A DNA stretch of 24,206 bases from SYFY01 sp043719475 (GCA_043719475.1 JAYSTS010000042.1:1-24206); one strand, 5' to 3'; positions 7,698-15,125 are shown, counted from the first letter of the stretch. Made by a program: numbers and translations. Notes: generated from the sequence alone by a model not told the origin.

Positions 7698-8219
7698 TCA
7701 GCCTTTCAGCTGCGGGCGACCGATATAGTCACGTTTGCCCACTGGAACACCTTTCATGCGCAGAATGTCGTAGGCCGTGGTCGCGTGAAAGTGCATGTTC
7801 GGCAATGAGAACGACATGAAGAAGCCTTCTGCCGTAAACGGCATCGAGTTGGCGCCGAGCTTGAAGGACACGTCCTTGCCGAGCATCGCATTGACGGATT
7901 CTCGGGACAGTCCTGCGACAAATGCTTTCGCTTCGTCGATCAACGCCTGCAGGCCGGCGTAGTCCAGGTCCGCCGCACCGGAAGGTGGAGCAAACTCGCC
8001 CGCTTGTACGCCGCGTATTGCACCCATGGTGTGGTGCGCCACCGATACCACCTGAAAACGAAACGGCGACATGTCGGGGTAAAGACGCGTTGCAACCACC
8101 TCATCAAGGCTGATGCCATTGGCCTGACAGTGCTCAGCACCTTTTTTCAGAAAGCCGGCAACGGCGTTCAGGGTTTGTGTGAACGGTGCGACGGAAATGT
8201 CGGAGAGGGAAAGTGCCAT
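7698..8219 (-). CDS. DUF1993 family protein
   Basis: Predicted 173 residues from the ATG at 8219, which has AGGAA about seven bases upstream; the frame is open further upstream to 8294 but that part carries no recognisable sequence. The protein matches DUF1993 (DinB-like four-helix bundle): FTQTLNAVAGFLKKGAEHCQANGI, LYPDMSPFRFQVVSVAHHTMGAIRGV, and a C-terminal SLPNMHFHATTAYDILRMKGVPVGKRDYIG. DinB-like bundles often bind a metal through scattered His residues, here perhaps H63/H64 and H145/H147, but no enzymatic role is established. It is first in the minus-strand operon with the hexosaminidase and kinase, though DUF1993 genes occur in many unrelated contexts, so involvement in sugar metabolism is only a positional guess. 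Confidence 0.82.
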   Translation of the reverse strand: MALSLSDISVAPFTQTLNAVAGFLKKGAEHCQANGISLDEVVATRLYPDMSPFRFQVVSVAHHTMGAIRGVQAGEFAPPSGAADLDYAGLQALIDEAKAFVAGLSRESVNAMLGKDVSFKLGANSMPFTAEGFFMSFSLPNMHFHATTAYDILRMKGVPVGKRDYIGRPQLKG

Positions 8220-8257
8220 GCAATAGTTCCTGCAGTTGGATGATGCGGGTAGTTTGG

Positions 8258-8270
8258 CACAAGACTTGTG
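8258..8270. promoter_or_regulatory. 13-bp perfect palindrome, candidate operator
   Basis: CACAAG-A-CTTGTG lies in the 114-bp divergent gap between the DUF1993-hexosaminidase-kinase operon and the SIS gene. It is 39 bp from the first start and 63 bp from the second. Perfect symmetry around one central base is what a dimeric repressor site looks like. No regulator gene is adjacent, so the binding protein is unknown. Confidence 0.35.
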
Positions 8271-8333
8271 AGTGATGGGGGTCGATGCCACCATCGCGCC
8301 TGATCACAACCCAATCGCAGGACGCCGCCACTC

Positions 8334-8936
8334 ATGGATATTCAGGAACGCATGCGGGCTGTACTCGCCGCCGAAGCCGCTGCCATCTCGGCGGTCAATG
8401 TCGATGACCAGTATCTGCTGGCCGTGCAGTTCATGCAGGCCTGCAAAGGCAAGGTGGTGACAACGGGAATCGGCAAAGCCGGCCACATCGCACATAAGTT
8501 TGCCGCAACCTTATGTTCGACTGCGACGCCCGCGGTTTTCCTGCACCCCGCCGAAGCCGCACACGGTGATCTCGGACTGTTATCGGCAGACGACGTGATG
8601 ATCGCGTTTTCCACGAGCGGCAAGAGCCGCGAAGTTCTGGAGGTATGTGAACTCGCGAAGCACATGGGTGTAGCGCACGTGATTGCCGTGACTTCGCATC
8701 CCGACTCGGAACTACGTCGTTACGCAGACGTCGTTCTGGACATGGGCGTCATTGAAGAACCCTGTCCACTCGGACTCACACCTTCGGCCTCCATGGCGGT
8801 GATGCTCGCGGTGAGCGATGCAGTGGCACTGGCGCTGATGGAAGCCAAAGGCATCACTCGTCACGATTACGGGCTGCGTCATCACGGCGGCTATCTGGGT
8901 CGGGCCGCACGGACGGACAATCTGCCCTCCAGCTGA
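8334..8936 (+). CDS. SIS-domain sugar-phosphate isomerase, KpsF/GutQ-like, lacking CBS domains
   Basis: Predicted 200 residues, one SIS domain only. It shares with D-arabinose 5-phosphate isomerase (KdsD/KpsF/GutQ) the motifs GIGKAGHIAHKFAATL with K48, FLHPAEAAHGDLG, EEPCPLGLTPSAS with E142, and HHGGYLGR where H183 aligns with the catalytic His. Classical enzymes are about 320-330 residues with two CBS domains after the SIS; here the protein stops just after the His motif. CBS-less versions of this isomerase are known. The reaction would be ribulose 5-phosphate to arabinose 5-phosphate for Kdo, or a related aldose-ketose conversion. It is transcribed alone, divergently from the amino-sugar operon, so a role with amino-sugar phosphates is also conceivable. 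Confidence 0.85.
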   Translation: MDIQERMRAVLAAEAAAISAVNVDDQYLLAVQFMQACKGKVVTTGIGKAGHIAHKFAATLCSTATPAVFLHPAEAAHGDLGLLSADDVMIAFSTSGKSREVLEVCELAKHMGVAHVIAVTSHPDSELRRYADVVLDMGVIEEPCPLGLTPSASMAVMLAVSDAVALALMEAKGITRHDYGLRHHGGYLGRAARTDNLPSS

Positions 8937-8942
8937 TAAGAA

Positions 8943-8966
8943 AACCGGCAGGGCTGCAAACCGGTT
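8943..8966. terminator. weak hairpin between convergent genes
   Basis: AACCGG (8943-8948) pairs with CCGGTT (8961-8966) around a 12-base loop in the 33-bp gap between the converging SIS and GNAT genes. The position suits a bidirectional terminator, but no T-tract follows the stem in the plus direction and the stem is only six pairs. Confidence 0.25.
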
Positions 8967-8969
8967 GAT

Positions 8970-9380
8970 CTACTCCGGCAGTATTTCAAGCTGCCAATCG
9001 CCAGCTCTCTCCACAAAACCCAGTCGTGGCAGGAGACGATTGACTGCGGTGTGACTCATGCAGACCACTTCTCGTGCGCCCTTGGTTTCAGCAACACCTA
9101 GCGCATGCCCGACCAACCAGCTTGCCAGCCCCCTGCCACGAAACTCCGGCTGCACGGCGAGTGCCGTGATGCGAAATTGTTCAACGCTTTCCTTGACGAG
9201 CAGATACACGCCGATCGCTGTGTCCCGATGTTTGGCGATCCGCAGCAGTGGTTCTGCTCTCGCTGCTTCAACAAGCGGGTCCGCAAGGCCGGACAAAGTC
9301 AGCAGTGCCTTTGGAAAGTCCTGCGGATAGGGAAAGTAGATGCGAATTTCACGCGTGAGGAACAGCAGATCAGTGGCCAA
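8970..9380 (-). CDS. GNAT family N-acetyltransferase
   Basis: Predicted 136 residues. Motif A is clear: FRITALAVQPEFRGRGLASWLVGHAL, with RGRGLA as the acetyl-CoA pyrophosphate loop; motif B appears as the C-terminal NRLLPRLGFVERAG. The acceptor substrate is unknown. The only initiation codon in the right place is TTG at 9380, five bases after the stop of the PLP-enzyme gene, so the two are probably cotranscribed and perhaps coupled. A slightly later start cannot be excluded. It ends close to the convergent SIS gene. Confidence 0.8.
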   Translation of the reverse strand: MATDLLFLTREIRIYFPYPQDFPKALLTLSGLADPLVEAARAEPLLRIAKHRDTAIGVYLLVKESVEQFRITALAVQPEFRGRGLASWLVGHALGVAETKGAREVVCMSHTAVNRLLPRLGFVERAGDWQLEILPE

Positions 9381-9382
9381 AA

Positions 9383-10552
9383 TCAGATGGCCGCCAGCGC
9401 CTGCTCGAGATCGGCGAGCAAATCGGCTCCGGTCTCAATCCCGACGCTGACCCGAATCAATCCGTCACCAATACCAAGTTTCTCTCGCACTGCCGGGGGA
9501 ACGCTCGCGTGCGTCATGATGGCTGGATGCTCAATTAACGACTCCACACCGCCAAGACTCTCTGCCAGCGTGAAGATGCGTACCGATTCGAGAAAACGCC
9601 TGGCCCCAGCCAGATCCGTATCCAGCTCCATCGCCAACATGCCACCAAAGCCGGACATCTGGCGACACGCAAGTGTGTGCTGCGGATGACTCGGTAGACC
9701 GGGATACATCACACGCTTCACCCGCGGATGTGCTTCAAGATATCGTGCCGTGGCCATGGCATTGTTGGCATGCGCTTGCATGCGCACCGCGAGGGTCTTG
9801 AGACTGCGCAGGCACAGCCAAGAATCGAAGGTTGCCTGCACACCACCCACCGCATTGGCCATGAACTTGAGTTCGCTTCCAAGCTTGTCGTCGTCGGTGA
9901 TGACCACACCACCGATCAAATCACTGTGGCCATTGATGTACTTGGTGGTTGAGTGCAGTACCAGATCAGCACCCAGCTCCAGCGGTCGCTGGAAGTACGG
10001 GCTCATAAAGGTGTTATCCACCATGACCAGCACGTCGTGGGCATGCGCAATCGCAGCCAACGCCTGGATGTCTACCAGTTTCATCAGGGGGTTGGTCGGG
10101 CTTTCCAGCCACAACATCCTGGTACTGGGGCGAAGCGCCCCGTGTAGCGCTTCGGGGTCCGACAGATCCAGATAGTCGAATGTTATCCCCTGCTTGCGAA
10201 AAACCTTCTCGAACAATCGCAATGTGCCGCCATACATGTCATCGCAGCACACCACGTGGTCCCCTTGTGACAGCAAGTGCATGACGGTGGTGGCACCAAC
10301 ACAGCCTGACGCAAAAGCAAATCCATGCCGCCCGCCCTCGAGATTGGCCACGCACTGTTCGTACGCGGCACGGGTGGGATTGTGCGAGCGGCTGTATTCG
10401 TAACCCTGATGCACGCCTGGAGACGACTGTGCAAACGTCGATGTCAGGTACAACGGTGTCACCACCGCACCGGTCACCGGGTCAGGTGACTGGCCAGCAT
10501 GGATCGCCCTCGTCTCGAAGCCCAACTGCCCGATGTCATTGTGATTTTTCAT
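9383..10552 (-). CDS. cystathionine gamma-synthase / gamma-lyase family PLP enzyme
   Basis: Predicted 389 residues, the normal length for the Cys/Met-metabolism PLP family. Visible landmarks are GFETRAIHAGQ, the YEYSRSHNPTR loop (Y53, R55) that contacts PLP phosphate from the neighbouring subunit, FASGCVGATT, D179 in VMVDNTF which binds the PLP ring nitrogen, and the Schiff-base lysine K204 in HSTTKYINGHSD. The C-terminal ESLGGVESLIEHPAIMTHASV motif fits cystathionine gamma-synthase/lyase rather than O-acetylhomoserine sulfhydrylase. Sequence alone does not separate synthase (methionine biosynthesis) from lyase (cysteine formation). It precedes the GNAT gene on the same strand and diverges from the TPR gene across 115 bp, in which I saw no convincing SAM riboswitch or MetJ-type box. 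Confidence 0.92.
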   Translation of the reverse strand: MKNHNDIGQLGFETRAIHAGQSPDPVTGAVVTPLYLTSTFAQSSPGVHQGYEYSRSHNPTRAAYEQCVANLEGGRHGFAFASGCVGATTVMHLLSQGDHVVCCDDMYGGTLRLFEKVFRKQGITFDYLDLSDPEALHGALRPSTRMLWLESPTNPLMKLVDIQALAAIAHAHDVLVMVDNTFMSPYFQRPLELGADLVLHSTTKYINGHSDLIGGVVITDDDKLGSELKFMANAVGGVQATFDSWLCLRSLKTLAVRMQAHANNAMATARYLEAHPRVKRVMYPGLPSHPQHTLACRQMSGFGGMLAMELDTDLAGARRFLESVRIFTLAESLGGVESLIEHPAIMTHASVPPAVREKLGIGDGLIRVSVGIETGADLLADLEQALAAI

Positions 10553-10667
10553 GTTGGCACGTTAGCTACCACCGGCCTGCGCGGCAAGGCTTTGCAGTAC
10601 ACTGCCTTTATCTGGACCCGCTACATCGAGCGTTCGGGACCAAGCTGCCGAAAAAGGAGAAATCATC

Positions 10668-11363
10668 ATGTCGAGTGTTCGAACCCTGTTTAGCGTTGGC
10701 TCTCTTTTTTGCTTTTTGGTGGGCGTGACCACCCTGGAAACTGCGCAAGCCGCTGGTAGCAGTGGCGGCGGCGGTGGTTTCAGCGGTAGCACGTCCATGC
10801 CAGAGCGTCAGGCAAAGTCGCCTGAGGACATCGCCAATGGTCACTACAAGGCAGGGCTTAAATTTAAGGCGAAGGCCTGGAAGTTGGAAGAAAAGGCTGC
10901 CAAGGCGACCAAAGACACCAAACGCGAAAAGTTGCTGGCAGACGCTCGCAAATGGTATGAAAAGGCGATGGTGTCGCAGGCCACCGCGATCAAGGTCAAC
11001 GAACAGCATTACGAAGCTGCCAACGAGCTCGGTTACGCGCTGCGCAAGACGGGCGACTATCGCAAAGCCATTGGCGCCTACAACTACGCCTTGCAACTAA
11101 GGCCGAGTTTTTATCCGGCGATCGAATATCGCGGCGAAGCATTCCTGATGATGGGGTTCATCAAGGAATCGCAGGACGCCTATCTGACGCTGTTCCGCAA
11201 CGATCGGGAACTGGCAGATCAGCTCATGGTGACCATGGAAAAGTGGCACGCAGACCAACCTGATGGGGACGCAAAAAAAGCTTTTACGGACTGGTTGGCC
11301 GAGCGTAAGCAGCTCGCCTTGATCGGCCGCGATCTGTCGTCAAACAACACCCGCACCTGGTAG
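10668..11363 (+). CDS. secreted TPR-repeat protein
   Basis: Predicted 231 residues, preceded by a good AGGAGA site seven bases before the ATG. A Sec signal peptide ends at about residue 28 (TAQA-A), followed by a Gly/Ser-rich stretch, a highly charged Lys-rich helical part, and about two tetratricopeptide repeats (ANELGYALRKTGDYRKAIGAYNYALQLRP, then AIEYRGEAFLMMGFIKESQDAYLTLF). The product should act in the periplasm as a protein-binding scaffold. The di-heme enzyme signal sequence begins directly behind the TAG stop in the same frame, so the two are almost certainly cotranscribed and may interact. No enzymatic residues are apparent. Confidence 0.85.
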   Translation: MSSVRTLFSVGSLFCFLVGVTTLETAQAAGSSGGGGGFSGSTSMPERQAKSPEDIANGHYKAGLKFKAKAWKLEEKAAKATKDTKREKLLADARKWYEKAMVSQATAIKVNEQHYEAANELGYALRKTGDYRKAIGAYNYALQLRPSFYPAIEYRGEAFLMMGFIKESQDAYLTLFRNDRELADQLMVTMEKWHADQPDGDAKKAFTDWLAERKQLALIGRDLSSNNTRTW

Positions 11364-11372
11364 GTTCGAACG

Positions 11373-12308
11373 CTGCGCGGATTCGCTCTCGTCCTGCTGC
11401 TGGCGTGCGCCTATGGGCAAGCCAGCGGCGACTACCTCTGGCAACTGCCTGAAGGTCTACTGCCGCCACCGGTTCCCGTCGATAACCCCATGACCGAGCC
11501 CAAGGTTCGCCTCGGGGAGATCCTGTTCAACGATCCTCGGTTGTCCAGGAACGGGACCACGAGTTGCGCCACCTGTCATGACCCAACGCGGTCGTTCGCC
11601 GATGGACGCCCGACGGCGATCGGCGCGCTAGGTGATCAACATCCGCGCAATACACCGACGTTGTGGAACAGTGCCTACAACGTTTCGTTTACGTGGCTCG
11701 ATGCAGGCCTGACCACTTTGGAGCAACAGGTGCGAGTGCCATTGACCGGCACCGCACCTGTCGAAATGGGATTTACACCCGCGCGGATCCCGGCTCTCCA
11801 GACTGACGTGATCCTGAACTCCCAACATCGCCTGGCATTCGGGAAAGAACCGATGTCGGTCGATACCATCATCAAGGCAATCGCTTCTTACGTACGCACC
11901 CTCATTCGTATCGATCGCCCGTTTGATCGTTACTTTCTGAACGACGACTCATCAGGAATGACGCTTGAAGCAAAACGGGGACTGGCGCTGTTCTTTTCGC
12001 CGCGTCTGGGCTGCAGCAATTGCCATGCGGGCGCACATCTTTCCGGACCCACATACGAAGCCGGTCAGATTGTCGCGCCCGTGTTTCACCGAACTGCGGT
12101 CAGCGACGCGACATTTCCGGTTCGAGCGCCAAGCCTGCGATTTGTCAGCCTGACAGCGCCTTATATGCACGATGGGAGCCTGCCAACACTTGCGGCCGTG
12201 ATTGAGTTCTATCTACGTGGCGGTGGCCAGAATTCGGAACACCTGAATCGATTCGAGTTGACCGACTCTGAACGTCGCGAGCTCATCGCCTTTCTCAAAA
12301 CGTTGTGA
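11373..12308 (+). CDS. MbnH-like di-heme cytochrome c peroxidase family protein, start codon unclear
   Basis: Two c-type haem motifs are present: CATCH (residues 26-30 counted from ATG 11490) and CSNCH (175-179). Together with DNPMTEPKVRLGEILFNDPRLS and the AP-Y-MHDGS region they fit the MXAN_0977/MbnH branch of the CCP/MauG superfamily, periplasmic enzymes that form high-valent iron. The first ATG in frame, 11490, would omit the export signal. The same frame upstream encodes a convincing signal peptide and mature N-terminus (LRGFALVLLLACAYGQASG, then YLWQLPEG), but between the TPR stop at 11361 and 11490 there is no ATG, GTG or TTG. CTG at 11373 is the only plausible initiator, so I extend to it. 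MbnH normally pairs with the copper protein MbnP; none is seen here. Confidence 0.85.
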   Translation: MRGFALVLLLACAYGQASGDYLWQLPEGLLPPPVPVDNPMTEPKVRLGEILFNDPRLSRNGTTSCATCHDPTRSFADGRPTAIGALGDQHPRNTPTLWNSAYNVSFTWLDAGLTTLEQQVRVPLTGTAPVEMGFTPARIPALQTDVILNSQHRLAFGKEPMSVDTIIKAIASYVRTLIRIDRPFDRYFLNDDSSGMTLEAKRGLALFFSPRLGCSNCHAGAHLSGPTYEAGQIVAPVFHRTAVSDATFPVRAPSLRFVSLTAPYMHDGSLPTLAAVIEFYLRGGGQNSEHLNRFELTDSERRELIAFLKTL

Positions 12309-12314
12309 TCTCCC

Positions 12315-12359
12315 GATCCGTACCTTTCAGCTCCGTACCTTTCAGCTCGGTACCTTTCA
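12315..12359 (-). repeat. three 15-bp tandem repeats beginning with the stop codon
   Basis: On the minus strand the unit TGAAAGGTACSGAGC occurs three times head to tail (12345-12359, 12330-12344, 12315-12329), the last copy ending GATC. The first TGA is the stop of the MFS-acyltransferase gene; since 15 is a multiple of three, the next two TGAs are in the same frame. The array fills most of the 48-bp gap between the convergent genes. Confidence 0.85.
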
Positions 12360-14240
12360 TGGATGCGGACCACGCAACGCCTTGACCAGCGCTTCCAGCT
12401 TGGCCGCCGTCACCTCTGCTGCCGGAATGGGCTCACCGGCAATGATGTGCACCCGACTCCAGAATCGTCCCTTGGGCCGGAACACACCATCACGATGACT
12501 GAAAAAACTACCCCATAACCCTCGCAGCGCCATCGGCAAAACTCTGACCGGTGTTTCCGCAATGATGCGTTCGATCCCACGTTTGAATTCGGCAATCTCC
12601 CCATCGCGAGTAAGCGCACCCTCCGGAAAAATACAGAGGAGATCACCGGCTCGAAGCCCATTGTGGATCGTTGTGAACGCAGCTTCATAGGCCGAAAGAT
12701 TGGCAGCCTTTGAGTCAATCGGGATCGCACGACCGGTGCGGAAAACGAAATTGAGTACGGGCACATCAAAGATCGGCTTGAACATGACAAAACGGATCGG
12801 CCGTCGAACCGCCCCGGCAAGCAACAAGGCATCCACGAAGGTCACATGGTTGCACACCAGGACCAAACCACCGGTGTCCGGAATGCGCTCGAGGTTCTCG
12901 TGGGTCACCCGGTACATCGTGTGGCTGAGCAGCCACACCAGAAATCGCATGGCAAATTCCGGCACCTGCCGAAAGACAAACAGGGACACCACAACGTTCA
13001 TCACAAACAGCGTCAGCAGCAGTTCCGGAATGGACAGGCCGGCAAATTCCAGCAAGACGATGGCCAGCAGCGCCGACACCACCATGAAAATGGCGTTGAG
13101 TACGTTGTTGGCAGCGATGATTCGGGCTCGCCTGTCTTCCGGCGTCCGGATCTGTACCAGCGCATACAGCGGAACGATGAAGAGCCCACCAGAGAATCCA
13201 ACGAGGAAGATATCCAACAGCACACGCCACGAACCCGCGACACCCGTGAAGCTCTGCCAGGTTGTGGCCTCAACCACCTGCAGGGACTCAATGGCGAAAT
13301 AGAGATCCACTCCCGCCAACGACAGTCCGAAGGCGCCGATGGGCACGATACCCATCTCGATTCGACGACCGGACAGTCGCTCGCAGGCGAGCGATCCCAG
13401 TGCAATAGATAGCGTGAACACCGCCAGCACCAGAGTCACTACTGACGAGTCACCATGACAATGCAGTCGCACCAGGTTCGGGATCTGCGCGGTCATGGCC
13501 GACCCGAGCAGCCAGAACCAGGATATCCCCATGATGGAGAGATACACCACATGGCGCCGCCTTGCGATACGCAGGATCGACATCGTCTCCTTCCAGAGAT
13601 TCCAGCTCACCGTGACCGTGCTTCCGGACGCTGGGGCCGGCGGAACAAACATCGCCGAGATCAGCCCGGTTACCGAGACTGCTACCACCAGCACAGACAG
13701 CACCACGCCGACATTGCTCATCGCGGCAACCATTCCACCAGCAATGGTGCCGAGAAGAATGGCCACAAACGTCCCCATTTCGATTTGCGCGTTGCCACCC
13801 ACCAATTCCGACTCATGCAGATGCTGGGGCAGCACAGCGTACTTGAGCGGACCAAAGAAGGTGCTTTGCACGCCAAGCAAAAACAAGACCGTCAACATGC
13901 CAACTACGGACTGACTGACGACGAACACACACGCAAAGATGGCAATCACCACCTCTGCCATCTTGCAGTAACGGATCAATCGCGCCTTATCATACTTGTC
14001 TGCCAGCTGGCCAGCCACCGCCGAGAATAGAAAGAAAGGCAAGATGAAAAGCCCTGCCGCAATATTCACATACGGATTGCTGTCCTCAGCGCTGACCAGT
14101 CCACCAAAGACAAAGATCAGCGTGATGGCAGCCTTGAACAGGTTGTCATTGAATGCGCCGAGGAACTGCGTGAAAAACAGCGGCGCAAATCGACGTTCGC
14201 CAAGTAACCGGAACTGACCGCTGTGCTCGAAATCACTCAT
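12357..14240 (-). CDS. MFS transporter fused to 1-acylglycerol-phosphate acyltransferase (LplT-PlsC type)
   Basis: Predicted 627 residues. The ATG at 14240 overlaps the TGA of the tauD-like gene, giving the natural start; the frame is open eleven codons further. Residues 1 to about 435 form a 12-helix major facilitator module like the lysophospholipid transporter LplT (FFTQFLGAFNDNLFKAA, then AGQLADKYDKARLIRY). The remainder is a PlsC-type acyltransferase with NHVTFVD (464-470, HX4D) and FPEGALTRDG (538 onward). Such fusions are thought to flip lysophospholipid into the cytoplasmic leaflet and re-acylate it. E. coli Aas carries an additional acyl-ACP synthetase domain, absent here, so an external acyl donor is needed. 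Inner-membrane location. Confidence 0.9.
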   Translation of the reverse strand: MSDFEHSGQFRLLGERRFAPLFFTQFLGAFNDNLFKAAITLIFVFGGLVSAEDSNPYVNIAAGLFILPFFLFSAVAGQLADKYDKARLIRYCKMAEVVIAIFACVFVVSQSVVGMLTVLFLLGVQSTFFGPLKYAVLPQHLHESELVGGNAQIEMGTFVAILLGTIAGGMVAAMSNVGVVLSVLVVAVSVTGLISAMFVPPAPASGSTVTVSWNLWKETMSILRIARRRHVVYLSIMGISWFWLLGSAMTAQIPNLVRLHCHGDSSVVTLVLAVFTLSIALGSLACERLSGRRIEMGIVPIGAFGLSLAGVDLYFAIESLQVVEATTWQSFTGVAGSWRVLLDIFLVGFSGGLFIVPLYALVQIRTPEDRRARIIAANNVLNAIFMVVSALLAIVLLEFAGLSIPELLLTLFVMNVVVSLFVFRQVPEFAMRFLVWLLSHTMYRVTHENLERIPDTGGLVLVCNHVTFVDALLLAGAVRRPIRFVMFKPIFDVPVLNFVFRTGRAIPIDSKAANLSAYEAAFTTIHNGLRAGDLLCIFPEGALTRDGEIAEFKRGIERIIAETPVRVLPMALRGLWGSFFSHRDGVFRPKGRFWSRVHIIAGEPIPAAEVTAAKLEALVKALRGPHP

Positions 14241-15061
14241 ATCGGCACATCCCCACGAATGGTGACACGCCACAATCGTCGGTGCTGCGGGAAATAGTCG
14301 TTAACTGGCTTGTGCTGCGTGATGCGATTATCCCAGATCGCAATCGTCCCGGGCTGCCATTGCAGGCGAACCGTAAACTCGGGTGTCACCACGTGCGCAT
14401 ATAACAAGGCAAGCAGCGCGGCGCTCTCTTCACGCGTCAATCCTTCAATTGCCGTGGTAAACAGACGGTTGACAAATATCGCCTTGGCTCCAGTTTCCGG
14501 ATGTGTGCGAATGACCGGATGGCTAACCGGTGGGTTCGCGGCAATCGCCGGCGCCAGGCGCTGCGCGCCACCCGGCTCGGCGAGACTCTCCCTGAATCCC
14601 TGCCGGAAATCATGCGTTGCGCGCAGTGGCAAGAGAAACTCACGCAGTGGTTTCGACAAGGCTGCAAACGCGGCACTGCTGCTAGCCCAAAGTGTGTCGC
14701 CACCGAAGCTTGGCAGCACATTGGCATAAAGCATGGTGAAGTGCGGCGGCGTGGGGCTGAACGTCATGTCCGAGTGCCAGACTTCAATCTTGCTGGGCTT
14801 TTCCGCAGTACTCTCAAGGATCTGAACGGCTGCGCCCCGGTCGATGGTCTCGTAGGCCTCGTGGCCCAGGATTTCACCGAGCTGTCGAGCAATGGCCGCG
14901 TAGACCTCGACATCCATCGACTGGCCCCGAAAAAAGGCCACCCCATGTTCGGTGACGAGTCCGCGAACCTGTTGCACGATAGCGGGATCACTCGCCATGC
15001 GCGACAGATCCAACCCTTGAACTTCCACGCCAAGGGCGCCGGCTGCTTTCGTGATCTCCAT
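14237..15061 (-). CDS. TauD/TfdA family Fe(II)/2OG dioxygenase
   Basis: Predicted 274 residues. The N-terminus GALGVEVQGLDLSR and HGVAFFRGQSM are standard for the family. Metal ligands are H96-x-D98 in EVWHSDMTF and H250 in NRITQHKP; R265, fifteen residues after H250, is placed to bind 2-oxoglutarate as in TauD. The family hydroxylates carbon next to a sulfonate, ether or similar leaving group; the substrate here is not determinable. The neighbouring gene, overlapped by four bases, is the LplT-PlsC fusion rather than a sulfonate ABC transporter, so a taurine role is doubtful. A palindrome lies about 50 bp upstream of the start. Confidence 0.9.
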   Translation of the reverse strand: MEITKAAGALGVEVQGLDLSRMASDPAIVQQVRGLVTEHGVAFFRGQSMDVEVYAAIARQLGEILGHEAYETIDRGAAVQILESTAEKPSKIEVWHSDMTFSPTPPHFTMLYANVLPSFGGDTLWASSSAAFAALSKPLREFLLPLRATHDFRQGFRESLAEPGGAQRLAPAIAANPPVSHPVIRTHPETGAKAIFVNRLFTTAIEGLTREESAALLALLYAHVVTPEFTVRLQWQPGTIAIWDNRITQHKPVNDYFPQHRRLWRVTIRGDVPI

Positions 15062-15110
15062 TGTGTCTGCCTACCTGCTTTGTAAGGTCGCTGTTGCAAT
15101 GAAGCCCATA

Positions 15111-15125
15111 ATATCAAACTGATAT
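15111..15125. promoter_or_regulatory. ATATCA-AAC-TGATAT palindrome upstream of the tauD-like gene
   Basis: A perfect 6-3-6 inverted repeat centred at 15118, 50-64 bp upstream of the tauD-like ATG (minus strand). On the minus strand it abuts a TATTAT sequence that could be a -10 element, so a bound dimer would block the promoter. No -35 at good spacing was recognised. Confidence 0.35.

Noticed and set aside
10553..10667. Riboswitch or MetJ box before the cystathionine synthase/lyase gene
   Set aside because: No AGACGTCT-like boxes and no recognisable SAM or SAH riboswitch core in the 115-bp gap.
12315..12359. Repeated TGA codons as selenocysteine or recoding signal
   Set aside because: No SECIS-like hairpin follows and the protein already ends at the expected position of a PlsC domain.
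12315..12359. CRISPR-like array
   Set aside because: Units are only 15 bp, contiguous and without spacers.
13455..14030. Long plus-strand frames opposite the MFS-acyltransferase gene
   Set aside because: Shadows of a strongly supported gene; composition rich in His, Arg and Gln with no domain.
14501..15085. 194-codon plus frame opposite the tauD-like gene
   Set aside because: Antisense shadow; the minus-strand protein has complete catalytic residues.
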